A stretch of 64,000 nucleotides of DNA from JARRKU01 sp963675565 (GCA_963675565.2 CAXXYD010000004.1:310001-374000); one strand, 5' to 3'; shown: positions 52,291 through 62,132, counted from the stretch's first letter. Numbers and translations are program-made. The notes: a model not told the origin generated them from the letters alone.

Positions 52291-53181
52291 ATGGCAGCCC
52301 CGGACAAGAGTACGTTAAGTGGTATTGCCGTCAGCCAGGCCATGCGTCGTCAAATCATCCGGTTGAAGAGCGACACCGTCATCGGAAACAGCATCAACAC
52401 CTTGATCAAGTATAAAATCAGCGCCTTGTTGGTCGATGACCCGGACGGCAGGCCCATTGGCGTCTTGTCAAAAACAGATGTCATGGGTGCCTACTATGCC
52501 GGTCTGCCCATTGACTCGCCCCTGGAGGACATCATGAGCAGACCGCCTCTTTTTTGCCATCCTCAGGATGCCCTTGAAGAGGCCCTCAGGATTATGCGGG
52601 CCAAAGGCGTCTACCGCCTGTATGTCATGGAGCCGGACGGCAACCGCATCATCGGCGTTCTGGCCTATCCGGATATTGTGGGCCTGCTCTACCAATACTG
52701 CCATGAATGTGAATACAGCCATCTTCGGCAAAAGAAGAAAGTGGACGCCGATCCCTTCAAACGCTTTTTCGTCCATGAAATCATGACCACGGCAATCAAG
52801 GCAGTATTCAAAGGCGATACACTGCACCGCGCGATGGAAGAACTTTCAATGCACAGGTTCGGCGCTCTTCTGGTCAGGGACAGGGATGAAAATCCCTGCG
52901 GGGTGATTTCCAAAACCGATCTAACCCTGGCTTACAAACACGGGATCGATCCGCAGTCACCGGCAGCAGGCATTATGTCTTCACCGGTTCAAAGCTGCGA
53001 TGCCGAGGATCTTTTGGAAAATGCCATCAGGAAAATGATCTTTTCAAATGTGCACCGCCTCTTCGTGCATCAATCCGAACCCGATGCGCTGATCGGGGTC
53101 TTCTCCCTTTCAGATGCCGCCCGGATCCGTTCAGGGTCCTGCCAGGCCTGTATCAGCAGCCGTATTAAAATCGACACATAG
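52291..53181 (+). CDS. four-CBS-domain protein with a CHEC/H linker
   Basis: 296 residues with two CBS pairs (about 12-135 and 158-285), each repeat ending in a GVLSKTDVM-type strand (GVLAYPDIVGLL, GVISKTDLTLAY, GVFSLSDAA). The linker between pairs holds QYCHECEYSHLRQKKK, with Cys137, His138, Cys140 and His144, a possible metal site not usual in CBS proteins. Function probably regulatory, sensing adenylates. Operon partner of the upstream two-CBS gene; converges on the PHA-synthase-like gene. Confidence 0.9.
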   Translation: MAAPDKSTLSGIAVSQAMRRQIIRLKSDTVIGNSINTLIKYKISALLVDDPDGRPIGVLSKTDVMGAYYAGLPIDSPLEDIMSRPPLFCHPQDALEEALRIMRAKGVYRLYVMEPDGNRIIGVLAYPDIVGLLYQYCHECEYSHLRQKKKVDADPFKRFFVHEIMTTAIKAVFKGDTLHRAMEELSMHRFGALLVRDRDENPCGVISKTDLTLAYKHGIDPQSPAAGIMSSPVQSCDAEDLLENAIRKMIFSNVHRLFVHQSEPDALIGVFSLSDAARIRSGSCQACISSRIKIDT

Positions 53182-53209
53182 CCCGGATTGTCGGAATCGC
53201 TGTCCACCG

Positions 53210-54913
53210 TCAGGGCTTCGGCAAGGGTTGCTTCGCCCCGGCCTTTTTAATGGGCTGATCCGGTTTGCTTTTTCCGCGGGCAAGAGACGCTCCGGCAGCC
53301 CTGGAACGGGATGCTCCGGATTTTCTTTTTTTTGCGCGGGTGGCCGGGGCCCCCCGGTCTCCGGCTTTATCGAGGGCCATGTCCAGGTCCATGTGAAAGC
53401 GCACCGGGCCGCGGTAATCGCCATCCCCAAACCGGGTGTGCAAGGCACAGTCGGAATGCGGAAACGACCAGGAGGTGGCGATGGCCACATGACCTTTGGG
53501 GAAAGGCGTCACCTCGACGTTCAAATGGTCGAGGGGGGCCAATGCGGTTTCCTTTTCCACCAGATCATCGTGGATACCGTAGCAGATCAACCAGGGAATC
53601 TTTTTTTCTTTGATGCGTTTCAAGTTCAGTTCACCGCCAAACAGGCGCACCGGCAATGTGCCATCTGCAGTGATCGGCGTATTATAGGAGGCAAAGCTGA
53701 TGCGCGAGATCTCCAGGGGCAGGTCGCTGCGCTCGTTCTGAAGCCAATAATTCAATGCCGCAGCGGTCTTGCTGATCTGTCGGGCGCCGTCTTCCTGCCG
53801 GGCGAACATCATCAAATCCCGGTAAAAGGCCGCTGCGGGAATCTCCTGCTCAATGCTTTTAAGCTTATAGACCCATCCCATAAGATTGCCGTCGGCCACC
53901 TGATTGCCATTGGGCAATGTTTTGGTGCCATAAGCCAAATCATTGAACCGCCGGGGCAGGCGCTTTAAAAAACGGGCCAACCCTTTGCTGCGGGTGCCGT
54001 CCATGGGAGACACACAGGTGATGAAAGCGTCCACCAGACCGTCCAGTCGCCCGCTCAGCAGATCGCACAGCGCATTAAATCCCCCCTGGCAGTAACCGTT
54101 CAGGGTGACCTGTTTGCCATGGGTTTTGACAATAGTCTCACAAAAACGCCGGGTGTCGATGGCGTCATCCTCGCCGGTCATGGCCTGCAGTGCCGGAGTG
54201 GTGTCGATGGCCTTGAGAATGCGAATATAGGTGGGAAACCCCTGATTGGCAAAACAGTGGACATAACTGCGTTGTTCGCCCGGCAAAAAGCTCAATATAT
54301 TGGCACCCAGCACATAAGGGGGAATAATCAGGAGCGGTTTGGCCGCGTTGCGCGTCCGAACCTTTGAGCTTGACGGGGCCACCCGGTAAAGAAAAAAACG
54401 ATCGGTTTCATCCGTCAACACATGCTCGCCGCGCTCGAAGTGAAAACCGAACTCCGGTGCGATGGCCTTGATGGCGCGGGGATAGATATTAACGACCAGA
54501 TCCAGCAAATCCGCCTGCCGTGCGGTGAATTGCGCCAGCTTGGCGGGATTCAGGTCAAAGAGACTCTGCTGCAGGGCTTCGCTGAAACCGTCGGCCTCAT
54601 TACGGGCATAGCGCTCCATCATCCGGCCGCTGCCCGTCAAGCAGCGCGCCATCAATTCAATGTTGTTCTCCAGCAGGCCCAGATAGGCGTCCATACTTTC
54701 CTCTGGCGGCGTTTCCAGCAACCGCAGCGATTCGACCTTCTGAAAATACTGGGTTGCCAGCAGATAGGGGAGGTAAAAACTAGTACTGTATTGGGAAATC
54801 CCACTCAAATAGCTCTGGGAAGCTGAAATCAGATTCTGTAAAATGGAAAGCCCGCCACTGAACATGTCATCCATCGCCGCGGCCCCATTGCGGGTTCGTT
54901 TCGAGTTCGGCAT
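53210..54913 (-). CDS. PhaC-like poly(3-hydroxyalkanoate) synthase family protein
   Basis: 567 residues with an alpha/beta hydrolase fold of the PHA-synthase type. PLLIIPPYVLGANILSFLPG, the lipase-like box LNGYCQGGFNA with Cys275 as nucleophile, CYGIHDDLVE (Asp near 449) and PFPKGHVAIATSW (His475) give a plausible Cys-Asp-His triad. The N-terminal 190 residues are helical; the C-terminal 45 are Lys/Arg/Ala-rich (RAKKRKSGASRSRAAGASLA), possibly binding polyanions. No phaA, phaB, phaR or phasin gene lies nearby. A depolymerase or transferase relative is an alternative. Confidence 0.78.
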   Translation of the reverse strand: MPNSKRTRNGAAAMDDMFSGGLSILQNLISASQSYLSGISQYSTSFYLPYLLATQYFQKVESLRLLETPPEESMDAYLGLLENNIELMARCLTGSGRMMERYARNEADGFSEALQQSLFDLNPAKLAQFTARQADLLDLVVNIYPRAIKAIAPEFGFHFERGEHVLTDETDRFFLYRVAPSSSKVRTRNAAKPLLIIPPYVLGANILSFLPGEQRSYVHCFANQGFPTYIRILKAIDTTPALQAMTGEDDAIDTRRFCETIVKTHGKQVTLNGYCQGGFNALCDLLSGRLDGLVDAFITCVSPMDGTRSKGLARFLKRLPRRFNDLAYGTKTLPNGNQVADGNLMGWVYKLKSIEQEIPAAAFYRDLMMFARQEDGARQISKTAAALNYWLQNERSDLPLEISRISFASYNTPITADGTLPVRLFGGELNLKRIKEKKIPWLICYGIHDDLVEKETALAPLDHLNVEVTPFPKGHVAIATSWSFPHSDCALHTRFGDGDYRGPVRFHMDLDMALDKAGDRGAPATRAKKRKSGASRSRAAGASLARGKSKPDQPIKKAGAKQPLPKP

Positions 54914-55219
54914 ACCGTCCTCCCTGCGGATTCAATTTCCCGGCAATCCTTATGAGCGTTGTAATAAATGCCCCCATTTAAGAATCAGAGATACGGCGGT
55001 TCTGCAGAAATTCTCTCATTTCAGGCGTTTGAAATCAGCGCCATTTTCGCAGAAAAGCGACAAGAACGGAAAGCGCAGCGAAATGGTTGGCATATACCTT
55101 ATTGCTTTAGCGCCCTGTGGTTCAGGAGGCAAGCGGAAAATGCCGGACAGACCCCGAAGCGATCATTGGCGCAGCCGAACGCAACCCATGGGGTTCGCTG
55201 CCTGAAAAACGGGGGGCCA
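54914..55219. other. 306-bp intergenic region
   Basis: Between the rhamnose operon end and the PhaC-like gene, both minus strand. Presumably carries the promoter of the latter. No gene, terminator or repeat recognised. Confidence 0.5.
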
Positions 55220-56116
55220 TCAAAGCGCGGCGTTTTCAGTCGAATAGAGTTCGGCCAGCATCTCTTTCAGTGCGTCTTCCCAGGGCCTGCGGGCAATATC
55301 GAATACCTTGTCGAAGCTGCTGCAATCCAAAACGGAGTAATGCGGCCGGGGGGCCGGCGTGGGATAGTGGGCGGTCAGGATGGGTACCACATTCCTGACG
55401 GCCAGTTGTTCGTGGTATTTTGCCAAGGCAAAGATCTTGCGGGCAAATGCAAACCAGGTGACCGCGCCCGCATTGCAGAAATGATACGTGCCCCAGTTCG
55501 CTGCACCCTGAGCGATTTTGCGGCCCACCGAAAGAAAGGCTTCTGCGGCATCGCCGGAATAGGTCGGCGATCCCACCTGATCATCGACAATCTTCAGGCT
55601 GGTCCTCGTTTTTCCCAGACGAAGCATCGTCTTGACAAAATTGGAACCACAGACGCCAAACAGCCAGGAAATCCGTATGATCAGGTGCCGGTCCCATTCA
55701 TCGCGAACGGCCTGCTCGCCTTCGGCCTTGCTGCAGGCATAGACTCCCCGTGGGCCCAGGGGATCGAATGGACGATAGGGCCGCGTCTGCAGGCCGGCAA
55801 AAACATAGTCCGTGGAAATATGGATCAGGGGAATGTCAAATCGTCGGCAAATCCGTGCCAGATTCCCTGCACCGTCACGGTTTACGGCATAAGCCGCGTT
55901 GATGTCCGTTTCCGCCTGGTCTACGGCAGTATAAGCGGCCGTATTGATCATCAGGTCCGCGGCACCGGCCTGGGCGACGGCCTTGCCGACGCTCCGGGCA
56001 TCGGCGATATTGCATTGCGGCAGATCGATGCCGATCACATCGATGTGACGATTCCGGGCCCGGGCAACCAAATCCCTGCCCAGCTGCCCCTTATGGCCGA
56101 CAACAATTAACCTCAC
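55220..56116 (-). CDS. rfbD: dTDP-4-dehydrorhamnose reductase
   Basis: 298 residues; last step of dTDP-L-rhamnose synthesis using NAD(P)H. Rossmann start RLIVVGHKGQLGRDL, INTAAYTAVDQAETD, HISTDYVFAG, and the YACSK Tyr/Lys pair (about 126-130) are intact, followed by RISWLFGVCGSNFVKTML. Two GTG codons (56122, 56116) are possible; the second gives better spacing from GAGAGG and a more natural N-terminus. Last gene of the operon. Confidence 0.96.
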   Translation of the reverse strand: MRLIVVGHKGQLGRDLVARARNRHIDVIGIDLPQCNIADARSVGKAVAQAGAADLMINTAAYTAVDQAETDINAAYAVNRDGAGNLARICRRFDIPLIHISTDYVFAGLQTRPYRPFDPLGPRGVYACSKAEGEQAVRDEWDRHLIIRISWLFGVCGSNFVKTMLRLGKTRTSLKIVDDQVGSPTYSGDAAEAFLSVGRKIAQGAANWGTYHFCNAGAVTWFAFARKIFALAKYHEQLAVRNVVPILTAHYPTPAPRPHYSVLDCSSFDKVFDIARRPWEDALKEMLAELYSTENAAL

Positions 56117-56125
56117 GCACACCTC

Positions 56126-56677
56126 TCAAAAAAGCGGCAGACGATCGGCATCAATGTCGCCCAATGCCGGAAGGTCTAAATCGCGCCTGGATAAAACAGG
56201 ATTCGTCACGGGCCATTGGATATTCAATTGCGGATCGTTCCATTTCAGGCCCCTTTCATCTTCAGGTGAATAGATTTCGCTGCATTTGTACATAAACAGG
56301 GCGGATTCGCTCATCACGCAAAATCCATGGGCAAATCCATCCGGAATGAAGAGTTGGCGATGATCCCGGGCGCAGAGTTGGATACCGACCCATTTTCCGA
56401 ATGTCGGCGAACCGCGGCGAATGTCAACCACCACATCAAAAATCGTCCCTTCCAGCGCCTGTACAAGTTTGGCCTGCCCGCGAGGGCATTGATAATGCAG
56501 GCCTCGCAAGGTGTCCTTGTTGGAACGGGAGATATTGTCCTGGACGAAAGTCACGTCGATTCCGGCGTCCCGGTAACGTTCATATTGGTAAGTCTCAAGA
56601 AAAAAACCGCGTCGGTCCGCAAACACTTCGGGTTCAATAATGACCACCCCGTCCAGCGCTGTGGTATCGATGTTCAT
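56126..56677 (-). CDS. rfbC: dTDP-4-dehydrorhamnose 3,5-epimerase
   Basis: 183 residues, a cupin-fold epimerase of standard length. VVIIEPEVFADRRGFFLETY, DNISRSNKDTLRGLHYQCPR with the catalytic His, VVDIRRGSPTFGKWVG, IPDGFAHGFCVMSESALFMY and the Tyr-containing C-terminal region are all present. Overlaps the rfbA stop by 4 bp (ATGA). Converts dTDP-4-keto-6-deoxyglucose to the L-lyxo isomer for RfbD. Confidence 0.97.
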   Translation of the reverse strand: MNIDTTALDGVVIIEPEVFADRRGFFLETYQYERYRDAGIDVTFVQDNISRSNKDTLRGLHYQCPRGQAKLVQALEGTIFDVVVDIRRGSPTFGKWVGIQLCARDHRQLFIPDGFAHGFCVMSESALFMYKCSEIYSPEDERGLKWNDPQLNIQWPVTNPVLSRRDLDLPALGDIDADRLPLF

Positions 56678-57555
56678 GGCAGATTCCCCGCGAAATGGAT
56701 CATATCCATCAAATACCGGCCGTACCCATTATTGCGCAAAGGGTGCGCCAGCCGCAGCACCTGTTCGGCATCGATATAGCCTTTGTTAAAAGCAATTTCT
56801 TCGATGCAGGCCACCTTCAGGCCCTGGCGCTGTTCGATGACCTCGATGAATGCGCCGGCCTTCATCATGCTTTCATGGGTGCCGGTGTCCAGCCAGGCGA
56901 TTCCGCGGCCGAGCTTCTTGACATAGAGCTGCCCCAAATGGAGATAGGCCAGGTTAAGATCTGTAATCTCCAGTTCTCCGCGGCCGGACGGTTTAAGTCC
57001 TGCGGCAATATCGGTCACTTTATGATCATAGAAATAAAGTCCGGTTACGGCCCAGTTAGAGGACGGGTTTTCCGGTTTTTCCTGTACATCCACAGCCTTG
57101 CCGCTGCCATCAAAAGAGACCACGCCATAACGCTGCGGATTTTTCACCCAATATCCAAATACCGTGGCCCCCGTTGTACGATCCGCGGCGGCGCTCAGAC
57201 TTTCCGGCAAACCGTGGCCGTAAAAAATATTATCGCCCAGGATCAGGCATACCGGCTTCTTGTCCACAAAGGATTTCCCCAGAATAAACGCCTGGGCGAT
57301 CCCCTCGGGCCTGGGCTGGGCGATGTAGGTAAACGACAAGCCCCATTGACCACCGTCGCCCAGCAAAGCTTCAAAACTGGGCAAATCATGGGGTGTTGAA
57401 ATAATCAATATATCACGGATTCCGGCGAGCATCAGCACCGACAACGGATAATAAATCATCGGTTTATCGTAAACCGGAAGGAGCTGTTTGCTGACGGCAA
57501 GGGTAATGGGGTAGAGCCGCGTTCCGCTGCCACCGGCAAGAATAATGCCTTTCAT
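56674..57555 (-). CDS. rfbA: glucose-1-phosphate thymidylyltransferase
   Basis: 293 residues; activates glucose 1-phosphate to dTDP-glucose. The nucleotidyltransferase signature GIILAGGSGTRLYPITLAVS with KQLLPVYDKPMIYYPLSVLM is intact, as are CLILGDNIFYGHGLP and AWLDTGTHESMMKAG. Located between rfbB (45-bp gap) and rfbC (4-bp overlap). Confidence 0.97.
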   Translation of the reverse strand: MKGIILAGGSGTRLYPITLAVSKQLLPVYDKPMIYYPLSVLMLAGIRDILIISTPHDLPSFEALLGDGGQWGLSFTYIAQPRPEGIAQAFILGKSFVDKKPVCLILGDNIFYGHGLPESLSAAADRTTGATVFGYWVKNPQRYGVVSFDGSGKAVDVQEKPENPSSNWAVTGLYFYDHKVTDIAAGLKPSGRGELEITDLNLAYLHLGQLYVKKLGRGIAWLDTGTHESMMKAGAFIEVIEQRQGLKVACIEEIAFNKGYIDAEQVLRLAHPLRNNGYGRYLMDMIHFAGNLP

Positions 57556-57600
57556 ATCAGTCCGTTTCCTTTTTTCTAACCCTTTCCACGGTGGTCTCGA

Positions 57601-58710
57601 TCAGGGCCGGTTGCTGCCATCCCCTGATCCGGGTCGCCGTGCCGGAGCACCTCTGTAATGGGTGGCGATCCAATTCCGATAGGCCCCGCTGCGCACCGAT
57701 TCGATCCACTCCGGGTTCGCCAGGTACCAGTCCACCGTTTCGGCCAGGGCCGCCTCAAACGAAAATCGCGGCCGCCAGCCCAGTTCCCGGTGAATCTTGC
57801 CCGCGTCGATGGCGTAGCGCCAGTCGTGGCCGGGACGGTCAGTGACAAACCGGATCAGTTGCCGGCTGCTTTGCAGCCCGGAGCGGCCCAATCGCCGGTC
57901 CATCAGGTCACACAATCGCTCAACCACATCCAGGTTTTGGCGTTCTGCGCCACCGCCGATGTTATACGTTTCACCGCAACGGCCTTCTTCAAAAACGGCC
58001 AGCAGGGCCTCGCAATGATCGATCACATAAAGCCAGTCGCGGATGTTACTCCCGTCGCCGTAAACCGGCAATTCCCGGTTTTCCAGAATATTGAGAATCA
58101 TCAGGGGGATTAACTTCTCGGGAAACTGAAAGGGCCCGAAATTGTTGGAGCAATTGGTCACCAGAACGGGCAGGCCATAGGTGCGGTGCCAGGCCCGCAC
58201 GAAATGATCCGAAGCCGCCTTGGACGCCGAGTAGGGGCTTGAGGGGTCATAGGCCGTGGTCTCCGTGAAATGCCCTTTTTCTCCCAGGCTGCCATAGACC
58301 TCGTCCGTGGAGACATGCAGCAGACGAAAATCCGCGGGCCGTCCCCATTGGGTCCACATCTTTTCACAGGCGGCCAGAAGACGGCAGGTGCCCACCACGT
58401 TGGTCCGGACAAAATCCAGGGGGCCCTCAATGGACCGGTCCACATGGGACTCGGCCGCAAAATGGAAGATGCCGGCAGGCTTTTCTTTTTCAAGAATCGT
58501 CTCCAATAACCGGCTGTCACCGATATCACCGTAAGCGAAATGGTAGCGTTGCGGAAATTGTTCGGCCACATCCGCCAAGCTGGCGCCGTTTCCGGCATAT
58601 GTCAGCGCATCCAGGTTGACGACGCGCCACGATGGCCGCAGGTGCAGGGTATGGCGGATAAAGTTGGACCCGATAAACCCGGACCCTCCGGTGACGATCA
58701 CTGTTTTCAT
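57601..58710 (-). CDS. rfbB: dTDP-glucose 4,6-dehydratase
   Basis: 369 residues. NAD-dependent extended SDR: VIVTGGSGFIGSNFIRHTL, FHFAAESHVDRSIEGPLDFV, LLHVSTDEVYGSLG, and SPYSASKAASDHFVRAWHRT with the catalytic Tyr/Lys. C-terminal LPVYGDGSNIRDWLYVIDHC is conserved. The last 20 residues (APARRPGSGDGSNRP) are a variable tail. Nine bp downstream of the manC-like gene. Confidence 0.97.
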   Translation of the reverse strand: MKTVIVTGGSGFIGSNFIRHTLHLRPSWRVVNLDALTYAGNGASLADVAEQFPQRYHFAYGDIGDSRLLETILEKEKPAGIFHFAAESHVDRSIEGPLDFVRTNVVGTCRLLAACEKMWTQWGRPADFRLLHVSTDEVYGSLGEKGHFTETTAYDPSSPYSASKAASDHFVRAWHRTYGLPVLVTNCSNNFGPFQFPEKLIPLMILNILENRELPVYGDGSNIRDWLYVIDHCEALLAVFEEGRCGETYNIGGGAERQNLDVVERLCDLMDRRLGRSGLQSSRQLIRFVTDRPGHDWRYAIDAGKIHRELGWRPRFSFEAALAETVDWYLANPEWIESVRSGAYRNWIATHYRGAPARRPGSGDGSNRP

Positions 58711-58719
58711 TGGACTCTT

Positions 58720-60162
58720 CTATAAACCGTTATGCCGGCCGTAAACATCATCCAGACGCAAAATGTCATCTTCCTCCAGGTAGCTGCCCGACTGAATCTC
58801 CACCAGTTCCAGGGGGATTTTTCCCGGATTCTCAAGTCTGTGGACCATGCCCAGGGGAATATAGGTGGACTGATCTTCCTTCAGTATAAACTGCTCATCC
58901 CCTTTGGTCACCAGGGCGGTGCCCCGCACCACGACCCAGTGCTCGGCGCGATGGAAATGCTTTTGCAGCGAAAGCTTGGCCTTGGGCTTCACGGTCAGGC
59001 GTTTGACGGCAAATCGATGGGACGTTTCCATCTCCTCGCAGCTTCCCCAGGGACGGTAGGCCTTTAAATGCGACTCGGTCTCCACCCGCTTGCCCTGTTT
59101 GAGTTTGTCCACCAGGGCCTTAACCTGCTGGGCGCGGTGGCGCGGTGCAATGAATACGGCATCTTTGGTTTCCACCACAACGTGATGGTCCAATCCCACG
59201 GCAGCGACAAGCCGGTTGGAGGCGTACACGAAGGAATGCGAAACTTCATGCAGGCAGACATCTCCATGGGTCACATTGCCGTTACCATCCTTGGTTCCTG
59301 TCTGCCACAACGCTTCCCAGGACCCCAGGTCGTTCCATGCGCTGTCCAGGGCCACCATGACGCCGGTGTTGGTTTTTTCCATCACGGCGTAATCAATGGA
59401 ATCGGACGGGCAGGCTTCAAAAGCAGATGGGTCCAGCCTGAAAAAATCCAGATCGGCCCTTCCCTTTTCAACGGCCAGTCTGCACGCGGCGGCAATCTCC
59501 GGCGACCAGGTCTGGATCTCTTCGATCAGACGGCCGGCCTTGAAAACGAACATGCCGCTGTTCCAGCAAAAGTCTCCGGAAGCCAGGTAGGCCCGGGCGG
59601 TCTCCAGATCCGGTTTTTCAACAAACTGATCCACCTTCCATGCATCCGGGGTTCCGTCGGCCGTTTGCCGCCCCAATGGCGCCCCCTTGCGGATATAACC
59701 ATAACCGGTCTCCGGCGCATCGGGAACAACACCGAAGGTCACCAGGTTGCCCTGTTCGGCAAAACGGGCGCCGTAAGCCAGGGTGTCGACAAATTTCCGG
59801 GAATCGCCGATGTAGTGATCTGCAGGAAGCGCCAGTAAAAGCGTGTCCGGCTGCTGCCGCGCAACCATCAGGGCCGCTGCCAAAAGGGCGGGCGCGGTAT
59901 TTCGGCCCACCGGCTCCAGAACGATATTCTGGGGCGTGATGCCGGCTTCACGCAATTGTTCGGCCACAATAAAACGATGGGCCTCGTTGCACAAGACAAT
60001 GGGCGCGGCGATGCCGCCCAGAGTCTCCAGGCGGTTCAGCGTACTCTGGAGCAGGGTGGCCGGTTCCACCAACTGCATGAATTGCTTGGGATACAGTTTC
60101 CTGGACAACGGCCACAACCGTGTCCCGGAACCGCCGGCCAGAATAACGGGGGTAATCTTCAC
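58720..60162 (-). CDS. manC: bifunctional mannose-1-phosphate guanylyltransferase/mannose-6-phosphate isomerase
   Basis: 480 residues, the AlgA/ManC length. N-terminal pyrophosphorylase PVILAGGSGTRLWPLSRKLY-PKQF and FVEKPDLETARAYL; C-terminal type II PMI cupin with YRPWGSCEEMETSHRFAVKR, LSLQKHFHRAEHWVVVRGTA and IPLGMVHRLENPGKIPLELV. Makes GDP-mannose from fructose 6-phosphate with a phosphomannomutase not in the window. GTG start with GGAG upstream. First gene of the five-gene nucleotide-sugar operon for surface polysaccharide. Confidence 0.94.
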   Translation of the reverse strand: MKITPVILAGGSGTRLWPLSRKLYPKQFMQLVEPATLLQSTLNRLETLGGIAAPIVLCNEAHRFIVAEQLREAGITPQNIVLEPVGRNTAPALLAAALMVARQQPDTLLLALPADHYIGDSRKFVDTLAYGARFAEQGNLVTFGVVPDAPETGYGYIRKGAPLGRQTADGTPDAWKVDQFVEKPDLETARAYLASGDFCWNSGMFVFKAGRLIEEIQTWSPEIAAACRLAVEKGRADLDFFRLDPSAFEACPSDSIDYAVMEKTNTGVMVALDSAWNDLGSWEALWQTGTKDGNGNVTHGDVCLHEVSHSFVYASNRLVAAVGLDHHVVVETKDAVFIAPRHRAQQVKALVDKLKQGKRVETESHLKAYRPWGSCEEMETSHRFAVKRLTVKPKAKLSLQKHFHRAEHWVVVRGTALVTKGDEQFILKEDQSTYIPLGMVHRLENPGKIPLELVEIQSGSYLEEDDILRLDDVYGRHNGL

Positions 60163-60620
60163 GAAATCTCCTGTGTATAGAATGCATTTGTTCGCCAGAG
60201 ACCTTGTCGGAACGGATTTTGGACGAAAGTGCAGAAAGCGAGTGCTTTATACCACAGTTGGTGTGACGGATCAATCACTGCAGGCACCCGCCGGTTGGGT
60301 CCTTAGAATGCGATTTTGCAACAAATATTCAAAAATCACGGGGCAGGGCCCCGGCTCCGTTTGCCCAACGGGTACAGACACCTTTTGACGGCAGATGGCC
60401 AATGGGCTATAGCTGTTGCACTGCAATCATTTTGAACCCATTTTGATGGCATCACAACAAATCGTCACTCTGTCGAAGGCCGAAATCCAGTCGAATACCA
60501 ATTCACTGTAAATACTGGATAACGCAAACGATTCACCGAGTATCCGGTGTTCAGCGGAGTGAATGGAAACGATTATAGGCGGCTTTTCCAGGGCCTTTCC
60601 CGGGAAAGCCGGAGGAACGC
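60163..60620. other. 458-bp divergent intergenic region
   Basis: Upstream of manC (minus) and the HEAT-repeat gene (plus). A short hairpin (CACCGAGTATCCGGTG, 60535-60550) is present; otherwise nothing recognised. A 70-codon minus-strand frame here lacks supporting features. Confidence 0.45.
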
Positions 60621-62132
60621 ATGAATTCTTTCCGCCCACACGTCAAAGCGCCATCTGCGATCGGGTTTTTTATTCCCGTTGTCACCGGCATACTCATTGC
60701 CCAGGCCCTCGCCACCGTGTTTGTATACCATTCCAACCTGGGGTTGCAGGCTGCGGTGGCCGCCATCGGCAAGTCCGGTTATTTTCCTGTGCCGAACGGG
60801 ACCGTTGCATCCACCCTGAACCGCACCGGACCGGCGATCTGGGGCGGCCTTTTTTTTACCCTGAGCATCGGCACGGGGCTGACCCTTGCCACCTGGGCCG
60901 GCGTCCTGGTGTGGGATCGTGCGCTGAAACGGGACAAAAAGGTTTTGGCGGTCATGCTCCTGGGATGGGCGGGACTCATCCTGGCGGTCAATCTGAATGG
61001 TGCAGTCTTGTACCCCAGTTTGTTCTGTGCTTTGGTCCCGCTGGCCACAGCGGGGGCCTCCGTCGCGATCCGCAGGGCCGGCAGGCAGGAAAAGTCACGT
61101 TTGGAGATGATGCCGGTGATTGCACTGGTGCTGCTAACGGCCCTCTGGGCCACCCAACTCAACCAACAGCTTTTTGTCAGCATCCGCGATCATGTCCTTC
61201 TCTCCAATGCAATGGGACGCACAGTCAATGACTTCTATTACAAATATACCCTCTACGCAGCGCAGGCCTTTAAATCCTTCGGCCAGAAAACCCTGCGGAC
61301 CGCGCGGATCGAAGGCATCGACAATGCCGTCCGCCTGAACAGGATGGAACGGCAGCTGGCCCGCAACGATGTCATTCCTGTCGCCGGCATTGCCGCGCCG
61401 GACATCACCATGATCTTTTCCGGAAATAATCTGCGCTTCGAACACAGGGGCAAAACCATCATTCATACGACCGCGGATCAATTCTTGGAATTGCCGAAAG
61501 ATGTCCTTCAATCCTTTTCCAGGGCAACAGACCGGTTCGGACCATTCCGGAAGCTGACATTGATCGGACTGCTGGCCGGCTTTCCGGTTTTATTGTTTAT
61601 GGTGGTTTACGGAATCACCCTGGCCGGATTGACGCTGCTCATGGGAAGAAAACGTGCCATTGCCGGAGCATCCGGCCTGTGCATGGCCATTGGCATCCTT
61701 CTTTTTCTGCCCATGCTTAAAGCCCGTCCCCTGCCCAGTGCGGTTGAAAACCTCGGCGAGCAGCTGTCCGCCCCGCAATGGCCCCAACGGGTGGCCGCAC
61801 TGCGATACATCGACAGCCGGAAAATCGACATTGCACGCTATCCCCAGTATCTCAAGCTCCTGCAGAGCCCCCTTGTGGTGGAACGCTATTGGCTGGCACG
61901 CGCCCTGGGCGGCAGCCGCTCCTCCGCTGCCTATGAACAGCTATTACAGTTAATGAAAGATCCGCACCCCAACGTGGTTTGTCAGGCTTATTACGCATTG
62001 GGCCAAAGCGGACGCCGGGCGGCGGTTGCCCCTATACAGGAACAAATGGCGCATTCCAGCCACTGGTACGCCCAATGGTACGGTTATCGCGCCCTGAGAA
62101 AGCTCGGATGGCATCAAGACCGATCAACGTAA
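60621..62132 (+). CDS. membrane protein with C-terminal HEAT-like repeats
   Basis: 503 residues. Hydrophobic helices near 14-36, 72-95, 110-128, 130-150 and 165-180, a long non-membrane stretch (about 185-310), two more helices (about 313-345 and 347-365), then HEAT/PBS-like helical pairs (LVVERYWLARALGGSRSSAA, DPHPNVVCQAYYALGQSGRR, WYAQWYGYRALRKLGW). HEAT repeats mediate protein contacts. No enzyme motif seen. It overlaps the CPBP-protease-like gene by 25 bp, suggesting coupled expression. Family unknown to me. Confidence 0.75.
   Translation: MNSFRPHVKAPSAIGFFIPVVTGILIAQALATVFVYHSNLGLQAAVAAIGKSGYFPVPNGTVASTLNRTGPAIWGGLFFTLSIGTGLTLATWAGVLVWDRALKRDKKVLAVMLLGWAGLILAVNLNGAVLYPSLFCALVPLATAGASVAIRRAGRQEKSRLEMMPVIALVLLTALWATQLNQQLFVSIRDHVLLSNAMGRTVNDFYYKYTLYAAQAFKSFGQKTLRTARIEGIDNAVRLNRMERQLARNDVIPVAGIAAPDITMIFSGNNLRFEHRGKTIIHTTADQFLELPKDVLQSFSRATDRFGPFRKLTLIGLLAGFPVLLFMVVYGITLAGLTLLMGRKRAIAGASGLCMAIGILLFLPMLKARPLPSAVENLGEQLSAPQWPQRVAALRYIDSRKIDIARYPQYLKLLQSPLVVERYWLARALGGSRSSAAYEQLLQLMKDPHPNVVCQAYYALGQSGRRAAVAPIQEQMAHSSHWYAQWYGYRALRKLGWHQDRST

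Noticed and set aside
60427..60639. 70-codon minus-strand frame upstream of manC
   Set aside because: Overlaps the start of the HEAT-repeat gene, has no ribosome-binding site and no recognisable domain.
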